Below are positions 1-8,381 of a stretch of DNA of 64,000 nt, one piece after another (positions within the stretch are counted from its first letter, which is position 1; each line of letters starts with the position of its first letter). A model generated the notes under the pieces. That model searched no databases. It was not told the origin of the DNA and worked only from the letters and a program-made list of their open reading frames with translations. The stretch is from Nocardiopsis terrae. GTDB taxonomy: Bacteria > Actinomycetota > Actinomycetes > Streptosporangiales > Streptosporangiaceae. Made by a program: the position numbers and the translations under genes. The stretch is from assembly GCF_014651695.1 (NCBI RefSeq), contig NZ_BMXJ01000003.1, positions 585,046 to 649,045 on the forward strand, read 5' to 3'.

Positions 1-35
1 AGGGCAAGGGGGTCCCCCTCGTCGGTGCCCGCCAT
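1..35 (-). CDS. 5' end of an unidentified gene (cut by window edge)
   Basis: On the minus strand an ATG at 35 is preceded by a strong purine-rich ribosome site (GGAGGAGGA, bases 41-50 read in reverse). The first codons read MAGTDEGDPLA before the window ends. It lies downstream of and parallel to the ALDH7 gene but has its own promoter region (36-130), so it is probably a separate transcript. Lysine-catabolic neighbours of ALDH7 in actinobacteria often include L-lysine 6-aminotransferase or an Lrp/AsnC regulator, but eleven residues do not allow identification. Confidence 0.55.
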   Translation of the reverse strand, partial: MAGTDEGDPLA

Positions 36-79
36 GGTTCCTCCTCCGTCTTCGCTCGCTGCCGTCATCACCGTAACAG

Positions 80-117
80 AAAATGGTTGTGCACAACAGT
101 ATTGGACACAACTGTTT
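80..117 (-). promoter_or_regulatory. Operator-like palindrome in the leader of the gene at 1-35
   Basis: GTTGTGCACAAC (86-97) is a perfect 12-bp palindrome. Twenty bases further on, a related half-site CACAACTGTT occurs (107-116), so CACAACAGT and CACAACTGT form an imperfect direct repeat. The stretch is AT-richer than its surroundings and sits 50-80 bp upstream of the ATG at 35, the usual place for a promoter and operator. The regulator is not known from this window. Confidence 0.5.
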
Positions 118-139
118 TGGGGCGCGGTGTGCCGGAGAC

Positions 140-173
140 GGGCGGGTCCGCATCCCGGGGTGCGGACCCGCCC
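140..173 (-). terminator. Terminator-like hairpin after the ALDH7 gene
   Basis: A perfect 13-bp stem (140-152 with 161-173) and an 8-base loop lie just past the stop codon of the minus-strand ALDH7 gene. There is no following T-run, which is common for actinobacterial hairpin terminators. Confidence 0.6.
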
Positions 174-205
174 GTCCGGGCCCCGTGTCCGGGCCCCTGC
201 TCCGT

Positions 206-1753
206 TCAGAGGAAGCGCACGCCCTGGGCCAGGGGGAGCTCCCCGCCGTAGTTCACCGTGTTGGTGGCCCGGCGCATGTACGCCTTCCAGGAGTCCGAAC
301 CCGACTCCCGGCCGCCGCCGGTGTCCTTCTCACCGCCGAAGGCACCGCCGATCTCGGCCCCGGAGGTGCCGATGTTGACGTTGACGATGCCGCAGTCGGA
401 CCCGGCCGCGGACAGGAAGCGCTCGGCCTCGGCCTGGTCCTGGGTGAAGATCGCCGAGGACAGCCCCTGCGGGACCGCGTTGTGCAGCTCCACGGCCTCC
501 TCCAGGGTGCGGTAGGTCAGCACGTACAGGATCGGCGCGAAGGTCTCCTGACGCACGACCTCGGTCTGCGCGGGCATACGCACCACCGCGGGCTCGACGT
601 AGTAGGCGTCCTCGGCGTCCTTCTCCAGGCGCCGTTCACCGCCCGCCAGGACCTCGCCCCCGTCGGCGCGGGCCTGCGCCAGTGCCGCACGCATGGCCGT
701 GTGCCCGCGCTCCCCCACCAGCGGGCCGACCAGCGTCGACTCCGCGTAGGGGTCGCCGATGCGCTCGCTCAACTGCTGGTAGCCGTCCACCACGCGCTCG
801 ACCACCTGGTCGGCCACGTCCTCGTGCACGATCAGCCGGCGCAGCGTCGTGCAGCGCTGCCCCGCGGTCCCTGCGGCCGCGAACACACTGCCGCGCACCA
901 CCAGGTCCAGGTCGGCCGAGGGCCCCACCACCGCGGCGTTGTTTCCGCCCAGTTCCAGAAGGTAGCGGCCCATCCGGGCGGCCACCTTGGGAGCCACGGT
1001 CCGCCCCATCGCGGTGGAGCCGGTGGCCGAGAGCAGCGCCACCCGCTCGTCGCCCACCAGAACGTCGCCGACCTCGGCACCGCCCAGGACGAGCCGGTGC
1101 ACGTCCGAGGGCGCACCGACGTCGGCGGCCGCGCGCATGAGCAGGCCGTGGCAGCCCAGCGCGGTCAGGGAGGTGAGCTCGGAGGGCTTCCACACCACGG
1201 TGTCGCCGCACACCAGCGCCACACAGGTGTTCCAGGACCACACGGCCACGGGGAAGTTGAAGGCGGTGATGACACCGACCACGCCCAGCGGGTGCCAGGT
1301 CTCCATCAGCCGGTGACCGGGGCGTTCGGAGGGCATGGTGCGCCCGTAGAGCTGCCGGGACAGGCCCACGGCGAAGTCACAGATGTCGATCATCTCCTGG
1401 ACCTCGCCCAGGGCCTCCGAGCGGATCTTGCCCGCTTCGAGGGTGACCAGCTCGGCCAGGTCGGCCTTGTGCTCGCGCAGCAACTCACCCAACCGGTGGA
1501 CGAGCTGCCCCCGGACAGGTGCGGGGGTGTCCCGCCAGACGGAGGTGAAGGAGGCGTGCGCGGCGGCCACGGCGCGCTCGGCGGTGTCCGGGGTGTCGAA
1601 CTCCACGGGGAACAGGGTCCGTCCGGTGATCGGCGTACGCGCCGCTCCGGGCGCCCCGACGGGCTCGGGCAGACGGGTCGCTCCGCACCGCTCCAGAGCG
1701 GTCCGCGCCCGTTCGGCGAGGACCTCGGTGTCGGGGAGGGCACCAGTGTGCAT
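206..1753 (-). CDS. ALDH7-family L-piperidine-6-carboxylate / alpha-aminoadipic semialdehyde dehydrogenase
   Basis: A full-length (515 aa) NAD-dependent aldehyde dehydrogenase of the ALDH7 (antiquitin-like) family. Visible landmarks are the Rossmann-side FNFPVAVWSWN segment, the conserved glutamate in LLELGGNN, the catalytic cysteine in GTAGQRCTTLRR, and the C-terminal FGGEKDTGGGRESGSDSWK segment typical of ALDH7. Enzymes of this type oxidise piperideine-6-carboxylate or its open semialdehyde to alpha-aminoadipate in lysine degradation, which in actinomycetes also feeds beta-lactam precursors. The enzyme is cytosolic. The ATG at 1753 is used; no closer alternative is better. A hairpin follows the stop codon, so it is probably monocistronic. 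Family assignment is secure; the exact physiological substrate is inferred. Confidence 0.9.
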   Translation of the reverse strand: MHTGALPDTEVLAERARTALERCGATRLPEPVGAPGAARTPITGRTLFPVEFDTPDTAERAVAAAHASFTSVWRDTPAPVRGQLVHRLGELLREHKADLAELVTLEAGKIRSEALGEVQEMIDICDFAVGLSRQLYGRTMPSERPGHRLMETWHPLGVVGVITAFNFPVAVWSWNTCVALVCGDTVVWKPSELTSLTALGCHGLLMRAAADVGAPSDVHRLVLGGAEVGDVLVGDERVALLSATGSTAMGRTVAPKVAARMGRYLLELGGNNAAVVGPSADLDLVVRGSVFAAAGTAGQRCTTLRRLIVHEDVADQVVERVVDGYQQLSERIGDPYAESTLVGPLVGERGHTAMRAALAQARADGGEVLAGGERRLEKDAEDAYYVEPAVVRMPAQTEVVRQETFAPILYVLTYRTLEEAVELHNAVPQGLSSAIFTQDQAEAERFLSAAGSDCGIVNVNIGTSGAEIGGAFGGEKDTGGGRESGSDSWKAYMRRATNTVNYGGELPLAQGVRFL

Positions 1754-1958
1754 GTGTGTTCTCTCTCCGTTGAGAGTGGGAGGCTGTCACCACACACCTT
1801 GCCAACTCCGAGCCCCCCGGTCCAGCCCCGGTGTCAAGGAACGGCGGGAACGCCGCCGGGCCCCGCGACCGGAGCGCAGCCCGGCGGTATCGGCGCCGCC
1901 CGGCGGCGTTAGACTCGCCAGGCCCGCTCAGACCGCCCCCGACCCAGACAGCTGGCCC

Positions 1959-3032
1959 GTGCACCACGACACCACCCCCGAAGAGGACCGCGCCGACCGT
2001 CCCGAGCCCCGTCGGATCCTGGCGCGCTCGGGGTTCGGCGCCGCCGAGCCCCTGTTCGCCGCCGACCTGCGCACGAGCACCGACCCCGAACAGGCCCGGG
2101 AGGTGGTCGCCTCACACGCCTCCCGGCTGTGGACGGAGGCCACCCGCACCGGCACCGACCCCGTCGACGACCGCCCCCTGTACTGGGCCCGCCTGGTGCT
2201 CCGCGCCCGACTGCGCACATGGACTCCCTCCTTCGACCTGTCCGAGGAGGACCACTCCGAACTCCTGCACCTGTTCGAGAGCACCTCGCGGGGCATCGCC
2301 GACCTGCACTTCCCTCCGGGGGAGAGGTGGATCCGCCTCGTGGTCACCGGGTTCGACCCCTTCCACCTGGACACGGACGTGGAGTGCTCCAACCCCTCCG
2401 GGGCCGCCGCCCTGGACCTGAACGGGTGGACCTTCCCGGTGGGTGAGCGCACCGCTGTGGTGCGCACCGCGGTCTTCCCCGTGCGCTGGGCCGACTTCGA
2501 CGCCGGAGTGGTGGAGGAGGCCCTGGCCGGGCAGTACGGGGCGGCCGACGCGGTCCTCACCCTGAGCCGGGGCCGCCCCGAACGCTTCGACCTGGAGGTC
2601 TGGAACGGGGTGTGGCGGGGCGGCGGCCGGGACAACCTGGGGGTCTCGCGGACCGAGCGCGCCCCGGTGCCCGGAGCCGGGGCCCCGGAGTGGACGCGCT
2701 CCTCCCTGCCCCTGGAGCGGATCCTCGGCGCGGCGACCGGCCGGCACGAGGTGGTGGCCAACACCGAGGTGAGTGAGGTCCCCGCCGCGGGCGGCGGGCC
2801 GGTGCCGCGCTCCGAGGGCCCCAGCCCGGGTTCGGCGGCGCGACGCGGGGGCGGCGGTGACTACCTGTCCAACGAGGTCGCCTACCGGAACACGCTCCTG
2901 CGTGACCGCGCCGGGTCGCAGATCCCCGCCGGGCACGTGCACCTGCCCGGAACCGCCCGCCCCGAGGAGCACACCGCCGCCCTGGCCCAGGTGCGCGCCA
3001 TCGTGGCGGCCGTGGCAGGGGAGAGCCCCTGA
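1959..3032 (+). CDS. Pyroglutamyl-peptidase I-like (C15 family) protein with Cys-to-Ser change
   Basis: About 357 aa from the in-frame GTG at 1959; the open frame runs further upstream but overlaps the promoter side of the ALDH7 gene, and there is no clear ribosome site. The C15 signature LVVTGFDPF occurs near residues 128-135, SNPSGAAALDL near 144-154, and the Glu region GRPERFDLEVWN near 205-216 (E209). The segment YLSNEVAYRNTL (303-313) aligns with the family's YLCNxxYYRSL, so the nucleophilic cysteine is replaced by serine (S304), while the histidine in GHVHLP (H328) is kept. The protein has an N-terminal extension of about 125 residues and a Gly/Pro-rich insert at about 275-300, both absent from compact bacterial enzymes. 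Either activity is lost or a serine is used. No signal peptide is seen. Confidence 0.75.
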   Translation: MHHDTTPEEDRADRPEPRRILARSGFGAAEPLFAADLRTSTDPEQAREVVASHASRLWTEATRTGTDPVDDRPLYWARLVLRARLRTWTPSFDLSEEDHSELLHLFESTSRGIADLHFPPGERWIRLVVTGFDPFHLDTDVECSNPSGAAALDLNGWTFPVGERTAVVRTAVFPVRWADFDAGVVEEALAGQYGAADAVLTLSRGRPERFDLEVWNGVWRGGGRDNLGVSRTERAPVPGAGAPEWTRSSLPLERILGAATGRHEVVANTEVSEVPAAGGGPVPRSEGPSPGSAARRGGGGDYLSNEVAYRNTLLRDRAGSQIPAGHVHLPGTARPEEHTAALAQVRAIVAAVAGESP

Positions 3033-3183
3033 GGCGGGGCTGCGTACGTGGTGACACGCCCGACCCCGGGACTGGATGACAAATTTCGCGTTCCGGTCAT
3101 CAGAGGGCAATCAATCACTCTCTGATTCTGCGACATCACGCTGGGGTTATCCTTTGAGTCCGCGGCTCCGATATGGTCCCCAC

Positions 3184-4788
3184 GTGGATGCCACCTCTCT
3201 GCGACGAAAACTCACTGTCAGCGCTGCCCTGGGGCTGCTATTGGTTCCCGGCTGTCACGCGGCGGAGGACGCGCTGCCCTACGCCGAGGCGATCCGGTTC
3301 TCCCCCGACTCCCTGGAACACCTGCGAACGCACACGGTGGCGGTGCAGGCCGAGCACAGCACGGTGAGCTACCGCTATCCGGTCCTGGGCGAGTCCCATC
3401 CGCTGACCATCGAGGTCCGCACCCGGATGGCCGAACGCCAGACCGCGTTCCTGGAGGAGCTGCCCGACCGCGGCAGCCCCGGACTGACCCAGGACGTGGA
3501 GCTGTTGGCGGCCTCCGAACACGTCATCGGGACCCGCACCACCGCCGTCACCTCGGGTACACCCGGTGACGGCACCGAGGCCGCGACCCTCTGGTACGAC
3601 TCCGCCACCGGGGAGGTACTGCCCTGGACCTCGCTCTTCCGGGACGAACAGGCCCTGGAGAACGCGCACCTGGCGGTCGCCGACGTCCTGCAGGACGGCT
3701 ACGACCTGTCCTTCGAGCAACTGCCCGGGCTCGTCGGCGAGGTCGCCGCACGCGCCGAGGCGGGGTCGGACCCGGCCTCGGCTGCGGCCTCCGCTCCCGA
3801 CGAGGCCTCCGGGGCCGCCGGGGCCGCCGGGGCCCCTCGCCAGGCCCCGGCGGAGGAATCGGCCGAACAGACCCCGCAGGACGGCGGCAGCGACCTGGCC
3901 GACCCCGAACAGGCCTGGGAGGCCGCCGAGCGCTGGTCCGCCTCCCCCCTGGCCGACCTGGCCTTCAGCACCGCCGGCGGACTGGCCGTGCGAATGGACC
4001 CCGCGGTGGTCCCCAGCGCGGGCCGAGTGGACGAGGTCCTGCTCCCGGTGGAGCCGGAGGAGGCCGAGGAACTCCTCTCCGAACTGGGTTACCACGCCCG
4101 GAGCGCGGCCGTGGCCGGCAACTCCGACCCCGGGGACTTCCCCTTCGACGGCACCCTGACCGCCGAGGGCGCCACCCTGGACTGCGAACGCCTCAAGTGT
4201 GTGGCGCTGACCTTCGACGACGGCCCCGGCGAACACACCGAGGAACTCCTGGACACCCTGGACGAGTACGACGCCAAGGCGACCTTCTACGTCCTGGGCT
4301 CACTGGTCGACGAGTTCCCCGAGATCGTGGAGCGCACCCACGCCGAAGGGCACGAACTGGGGAACCACACCTGGAAGCACGACGACCTCACGACCCTGTC
4401 CGCCGCCGGGGTGACCAAGGACCTGGACCGCACCGACAAGGCGATCCAGGAGGTGACCGGCGAACTCCCGCCCACCCTGCGACCGCCCTACGGCGCGCTG
4501 AACGGCACCGTGCGCAGCGCCACCCGGCACCCGATCATCCTGTGGGACGTCGACACCATGGACTGGCAGAGCCGCGACACCGACGCCGTGGCCCAGCACG
4601 CGCTCGAGGAGACCCAACCGGGCAGCGTGGTCCTGTTCCACGACATCCACAAGACCAGCGTCGACGCCATCCCCGAGGTCCTGGAGGGCCTGCACGGCGA
4701 CGGGTACCACTTCGTGACCGTCAGCGAGATCTTCGGGCTGGGCGGTATGGAACCCGGCGCGCTGCACACCGACGCCCGGGTGAGCTGA
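3184..4788 (+). CDS. Polysaccharide deacetylase (NodB) lipoprotein with N-terminal RsiV/PdaC-like domain
   Basis: From the GTG at 3184 the protein is 534 aa and starts with a basic stretch, a hydrophobic core and LLVPGC, a plausible lipobox. The GTG is preferred because it opens a lipoprotein signal and aligns with the start of the paralogue at 5007 (both begin V-x-x-TSL). An N-terminal domain (about residues 30-130, with YRYPVLGESHPLTIEVRTR) resembles DUF3298/DUF4163 domains found before NodB domains in peptidoglycan deacetylases such as PdaC. A low-complexity Ala/Pro linker follows. The C-terminal NodB domain carries LTFDDGPG (the Asp pair), GNHTWKHDDL (metal His), LRPPYGALN and VLFHDIHKT. 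Likely role: N-deacetylation of peptidoglycan or another amino sugar polymer outside the membrane. Confidence 0.85.
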   Translation: MDATSLRRKLTVSAALGLLLVPGCHAAEDALPYAEAIRFSPDSLEHLRTHTVAVQAEHSTVSYRYPVLGESHPLTIEVRTRMAERQTAFLEELPDRGSPGLTQDVELLAASEHVIGTRTTAVTSGTPGDGTEAATLWYDSATGEVLPWTSLFRDEQALENAHLAVADVLQDGYDLSFEQLPGLVGEVAARAEAGSDPASAAASAPDEASGAAGAAGAPRQAPAEESAEQTPQDGGSDLADPEQAWEAAERWSASPLADLAFSTAGGLAVRMDPAVVPSAGRVDEVLLPVEPEEAEELLSELGYHARSAAVAGNSDPGDFPFDGTLTAEGATLDCERLKCVALTFDDGPGEHTEELLDTLDEYDAKATFYVLGSLVDEFPEIVERTHAEGHELGNHTWKHDDLTTLSAAGVTKDLDRTDKAIQEVTGELPPTLRPPYGALNGTVRSATRHPIILWDVDTMDWQSRDTDAVAQHALEETQPGSVVLFHDIHKTSVDAIPEVLEGLHGDGYHFVTVSEIFGLGGMEPGALHTDARVS

Positions 4789-5006
4789 ACGGTCCCCGGC
4801 CGCGCAGACGGACTCACCCCCAGGGGCCCGGCCGCCCCAATACGACACCACAACGCCAGCGCGCGGCCGGGTCCCTCGGATGTCCCGGAGCCACAGGGCG
4901 AACCGGGTTTCATTCCCGTGTGAAACCAAAGAGTCCTTTCTCACTTCAAGACCCTGAGCTGGCTTTATCTTTGCCTCATCGGTTCACGTCACATACATTT
5001 CGACGC

Positions 5007-5735
5007 GTGAACGTTACCTCTCTGATGCACAAAGCTTCCGTCGGGACTGCCGGAGGGCTGCTGATCACCTCGGGGCTCCTCCTGAGCACGGCGGTACCCG
5101 CGGCCGCGTCCCCCACTGACAGGTCCCCGGACTGCACAGAGGTCAAGTGCGTGGCGCTGACCTTCGACGACGGTCCCGGGCAGTACACCGACGAACTCCT
5201 GGACACCCTCGAGGAGCACAACGCCAGGGCGACCTTCTACCTCCTGGGCTCCAGGGTGAGCAGCTACGAGGAGGAGGTCGAGCGCATGGCGGAGCAGGGC
5301 CACGAGGTCGGCAACCACACCTGGAAGCACGACGACCTGGCCACGCTCTCCGCCGAGCAGATCCAGGACGACCTCGACCACACCGACAAGGCCATCAGCG
5401 AGATCACCGGCAGGACCCCCGCGACCATGCGCCCGCCGTACGGGTCGCTGGACGACACCGCGCGCGGGGCCATCGACCACCCCATGGTGCTGTGGGACGT
5501 GGACACCCTGGACTGGGAGCACCGCGACGGCGACAGGATCCTCGACATCACCGAGGACGAGACCCGGGCGGGCAGCGTGGTCCTGTTCCACGACATCCAC
5601 AAGACCAGCGTCGACGCCGTCCCCGACGTCCTGGAGCAGATGGCCGCGAACGACTACCACTTCGTGACCGTCAGCTACCTGTTCGATCACGAGCTCGAAT
5701 CGGGCACGGCCTACTCCAACGCCCGACCCGAGTAG
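5007..5735 (+). CDS. Secreted polysaccharide deacetylase (NodB domain only)
   Basis: 242 aa from the GTG at 5007 (alternative ATG 5025). The signal peptide ends near AVPAAASP, so it is secreted rather than lipid-anchored. The rest is a bare NodB domain with LTFDDGPGQYTDELLD, GNHTWKHDDL, MRPPYGSLDD, VLWDVDTLDW and VLFHDIHKTSVDAVP. It is strongly similar to the NodB domain of the gene just upstream, including whole phrases (VVLFHDIHKTSVDA), so the pair is a tandem duplication in which one copy has gained or lost the N-terminal domain. The 218-bp gap between them and separate upstream motifs suggest separate promoters. All metal-binding residues look intact. Confidence 0.88.
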   Translation: MNVTSLMHKASVGTAGGLLITSGLLLSTAVPAAASPTDRSPDCTEVKCVALTFDDGPGQYTDELLDTLEEHNARATFYLLGSRVSSYEEEVERMAEQGHEVGNHTWKHDDLATLSAEQIQDDLDHTDKAISEITGRTPATMRPPYGSLDDTARGAIDHPMVLWDVDTLDWEHRDGDRILDITEDETRAGSVVLFHDIHKTSVDAVPDVLEQMAANDYHFVTVSYLFDHELESGTAYSNARPE

Positions 5736-5744
5736 GCGGGAAGG

Positions 5745-5766
5745 GCCCGGACCGGCTGGTCCGGGC
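5745..5766. terminator. Hairpin between convergent genes
   Basis: A 9-bp perfect stem, GCCCGGACC (5745-5753) with GGTCCGGGC (5758-5766), and a 4-base loop lie between the convergent deacetylase and ALDH3 genes. No T-run is present; it could serve both directions. Confidence 0.55.
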
Positions 5767-5822
5767 AGCGGCCCGCGCGGTCGGCTCATCCGCCGGTGCC
5801 GTGACGACGAGCCGTCGCGGCA

Positions 5823-7232
5823 CTAGAGCATCCTGCGCAGGAGCTTCTCCTTGACCTGGCTGATCGGCGCGTAGGCCACCCGCATGGTGTCCATCAGCAG
5901 GGACTTGTCGAGCACCGACTTGGTGTGCGAGAACGTGTCGACGGACGCCGAGGAGTGGTAGGCGCCCATGCCGCTCTCCCCGACCCCGCCGAAGGGCAGG
6001 TCGGGCACGGCCAGGTGGGCGATCGGCAGGCCGAACCCCAGGCCGCCCGAGGAGGTCTCGGTGGTCAGACGGCGCTTGGTGGCCTCGGAGCCGGTGAAGG
6101 CGTACAGCGCCAGGGGCTTGTCGCGCTCGTTGACGAACCGGATCGCCGCGTCCAGGTCGGGGACCCGCACGACCGGCAGGATCGGCCCGAAGATCTCCTC
6201 CGCCATCACCGGGGTGTCCGGCTCGACGTCGCCGAGCACCGTGGGCGCGATGTAGAGGTCCTCGCGGTCGGTGCGGCCGCCCGCGACCACCTCACCGCTC
6301 TCCAGCAGTGCGCTGAGCCGCTCGAAGTGGCGCTCGTTGACGATGCGCCCGTAGTCGGGGCTCTGTGCCGGGTCGGATCCGAACATCTCGGTGATGGCGG
6401 CGCCCAGCTCCCGCTGGAGCTCGCCGGCGGTGTCACCGATGGCGAGCACGTAGTCGGGGGCCACACAGGTCTGGCCCGCGTTGGTGTACTTGCCCCAGGC
6501 CAGGCGGCGGGCCGTGGTGGCCAGGTCCACGCCGGGTTCGACGATGGCCGGGCTCTTGCCGCCCAGTTCCAGGGTGAGGGGGGTCAGGTGCTTGACGGCG
6601 GCCGCCATGACGATGCGGGCCACCGCCGAGTTCCCGGTGTAGAAGATGTGGTCGAAGCGTTCCTCCAACAGGGCGGTGCTCTCCGCGACACCCCCCTCGA
6701 CCACTGCGATCGCCTCACTGTCCAGGTAGCGCGGGATCAGGTCTGCCAGCACCCCGGAGGTGGCCGGGGAGAGTTCGCTGGGCTTGACCACGGCGCTGTT
6801 GCCCGCGGCGATCGCACCGACCAGCGGGGCCAGGGCCAGGTTGACGGGGTAGTTCCACGGGCTGACGATCAGCACGGTGCCCAGGGGCTCGCGCACGCGG
6901 CGCGCCCTGGCCGGGGCCAGGGCCATCGGCACGGACACGCGCTGGGGCCGCAGCCAGGAGGCCAGGTGTTTGAGCGTGTGGTCGATCTCGTTGACCACGA
7001 AACCGATCTCGGTGGTGTGCGCCTCCACCGGGGGCTTGCCCAGGTCGTCCTTGAGGGCCTTCTCCAGGGCCGGGCGCTCCTCGGTGAGCATGCGGCGCAG
7101 GGCCCGCAGCTGGGCGCGGCGCCAGGAGATCGGTTTGGTGCGACCGCCGTCGAAGGCGGCGCGCAGCCTGGCGACGACCGGAGGGATGTCGGTGGTCAGC
7201 GTCAGGGGCTGGGGGGTCTCGGTGTTGGACAT
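5823..7232 (-). CDS. ALDH3-family aldehyde dehydrogenase
   Basis: 469 aa. The length, absence of the long N-terminal arm of other ALDHs, and motifs SPWNYPVNLALAPL, TLELGGKSPAIV and TNAGQTCVAPDYVL (catalytic Cys) place it in the ALDH3 / coniferyl-aldehyde-dehydrogenase-like group, which oxidises medium-chain or aromatic aldehydes with NAD(P). The C-terminus PISQVKEKLLRRML is hydrophobic-basic, as in family members that associate with membranes. It is transcribed divergently from a TetR regulator gene, with an 8+8 bp palindrome between the two starts, so it is very probably that regulator's target and part of an aldehyde or lipid stress response. Confidence 0.88.
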   Translation of the reverse strand: MSNTETPQPLTLTTDIPPVVARLRAAFDGGRTKPISWRRAQLRALRRMLTEERPALEKALKDDLGKPPVEAHTTEIGFVVNEIDHTLKHLASWLRPQRVSVPMALAPARARRVREPLGTVLIVSPWNYPVNLALAPLVGAIAAGNSAVVKPSELSPATSGVLADLIPRYLDSEAIAVVEGGVAESTALLEERFDHIFYTGNSAVARIVMAAAVKHLTPLTLELGGKSPAIVEPGVDLATTARRLAWGKYTNAGQTCVAPDYVLAIGDTAGELQRELGAAITEMFGSDPAQSPDYGRIVNERHFERLSALLESGEVVAGGRTDREDLYIAPTVLGDVEPDTPVMAEEIFGPILPVVRVPDLDAAIRFVNERDKPLALYAFTGSEATKRRLTTETSSGGLGFGLPIAHLAVPDLPFGGVGESGMGAYHSSASVDTFSHTKSVLDKSLLMDTMRVAYAPISQVKEKLLRRML

Positions 7233-7243
7233 GCCACAAGACT

Positions 7244-7262
7244 AAACGAAAACGTTTCGTTT
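7244..7262. promoter_or_regulatory. TetR operator between ALDH3 and tetR-type genes
   Basis: AAACGAAA (7244-7251), ACG, TTTCGTTT (7255-7262) form a perfect 8-bp inverted repeat with a 3-base spacer. It begins 11 bp upstream of the ALDH3 start and ends 29 bp upstream of the regulator ATG, the standard location for a TetR-family operator controlling both genes. Confidence 0.8.
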
Positions 7263-7291
7263 CCAATAGGGGCCTGGCATAAGATCTACCC

Positions 7292-7930
7292 ATGACGACG
7301 GACCATCTGCCGGAGACGTCCGCCGTGGCCGCCCATCGGGGCCGGCCACGGGACGCCAACCGGGACCGCGCGCTGATGGACGCCACCCTCACCGAACTCC
7401 AGCTGCACGGCTACAGCGGTCTGACCACCGCCGCCGTCGCCCGCCGGGCCGGGGTGTCCACGGCCACCCTGTACCGCCGCTGGCGTTCGAAGGAGGACCT
7501 GGTGGTCGGCGCCGCCCGGGCCTGGGCCGAGAACCTGGGCCCCGACCACGACAACGGCGACCTGGGCTCGGACCTGGGCGCACTGCTACGCGACAAGGCC
7601 ACCGCGTTGGAGGGCCCCTCCGGCCGCCTCCTGCGCGCCGTGCTCGGCGAGGCCGCGCACAACCGGGCCCTGGCCGACGTGCTCTTCGGCGCCTTCGTGA
7701 TCCCCCTGCAGGAACGGGTCTTCGCCCTGCTGGAACGGGCGGTGGAGCGCGGGGAGATCCCCCCGGTGGCCGACCCCCTGGTGGTCGCGGAGATGGTCAT
7801 CGGACCGATGGTCAGCCACACCTTCCTGGTCCCGCCGCAGGAGGGCGACGCCGGCACCACCCCCGGCACCGACATCGCCGAACGCCTCCTGCCCTACCTG
7901 CTCAGGGCCCTGGGCTCACGGGAACTCTGA
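7292..7930 (+). CDS. TetR/AcrR family transcriptional regulator
   Basis: 212 aa. The N-terminal helix-turn-helix is visible at about residues 35-70 ([28 protein letters not shown]). The C-terminal ligand domain, with [26 protein letters not shown] and [16 protein letters not shown], resembles the TetR_C_16-like group. It is divergent from the ALDH3 gene with a shared palindromic operator, so it probably represses that gene and itself until an aldehyde-related or lipophilic ligand binds. The 3' end abuts the broken ABC-transporter gene on the other strand, where the sequence has been joined by deletion. Confidence 0.88.
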   Translation: MTTDHLPETSAVAAHRGRPRDANRDRALMDATLTELQLHGYSGLTTAAVARRAGVSTATLYRRWRSKEDLVVGAARAWAENLGPDHDNGDLGSDLGALLRDKATALEGPSGRLLRAVLGEAAHNRALADVLFGAFVIPLQERVFALLERAVERGEIPPVADPLVVAEMVIGPMVSHTFLVPPQEGDAGTTPGTDIAERLLPYLLRALGSREL

Positions 7931-7989
7931 GCGGAAGACCCGCAACCGACACGGGCGCCCGGGCCGGGAGCAGAACCCCCGGCCCGGGC

Positions 7990-8355
7990 GGCTGCGCGGG
8001 TCCGGTCCGGTGGTGGGTTCGTCCAGGAAGATCAGCCGCGGCTCCCCCACCAGGGTCATCGCCAGGTCGAGACGGCGGCGCATGCCCCCGGAGTAGGTGA
8101 CGGCCGGTTTCCCCCGGCCTCCACCAGGTCGAAGCGTTCCAGCAGCTCGGTGGTGCGTCGCCGGGCGCGGTCGGCGTTGATCAGTGTGGACAGGATCTTG
8201 ACCACGGTGGTCTTGCCGGCTCCGTTGGGGCCCAGCAGCGAGAAGACCGTGCCGGCCGGAACGTCCAGGTCGATGCCGTCGAGCACCGTGTGGTCGCCGT
8301 AGGACTTGCGCAGTCCGGTGGCGGTGACGGCCGGCCGGGGGGTGTGCTGGTTCAT
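7990..8355 (-). pseudogene. Broken DrrA-type ABC transporter ATPase
   Basis: The reading frame from ATG 8355 encodes a normal ABC ATPase start ([18 protein letters not shown], Walker [12 protein letters not shown]) to about residue 75. It then shifts frame near 8120, and the next frame holds the signature [12 protein letters not shown] and Walker [11 protein letters not shown] before similarity stops near 8005. Compared with daunorubicin-resistance-type ATPases (about 310 aa) it lacks the Q-loop region, part of the helical domain and everything after DPRSR. No partner permease is present. It follows the DUF4097 and HicB-like genes on the same strand, an arrangement that normally continues into an ABC ATPase and permease, so this operon has lost its transporter. 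Confidence 0.85.
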
Positions 8356-8381
8356 CTCTGCCCCGTCTCTGTGGTCTGCAG

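Noticed and set aside
83-1912. Long plus-strand open frame opposite the ALDH7 gene
   Set aside because: It is the mirror frame of a real gene; its translation is Arg/Gly/His-rich with no domain, as for most long antisense frames in this GC-rich DNA.
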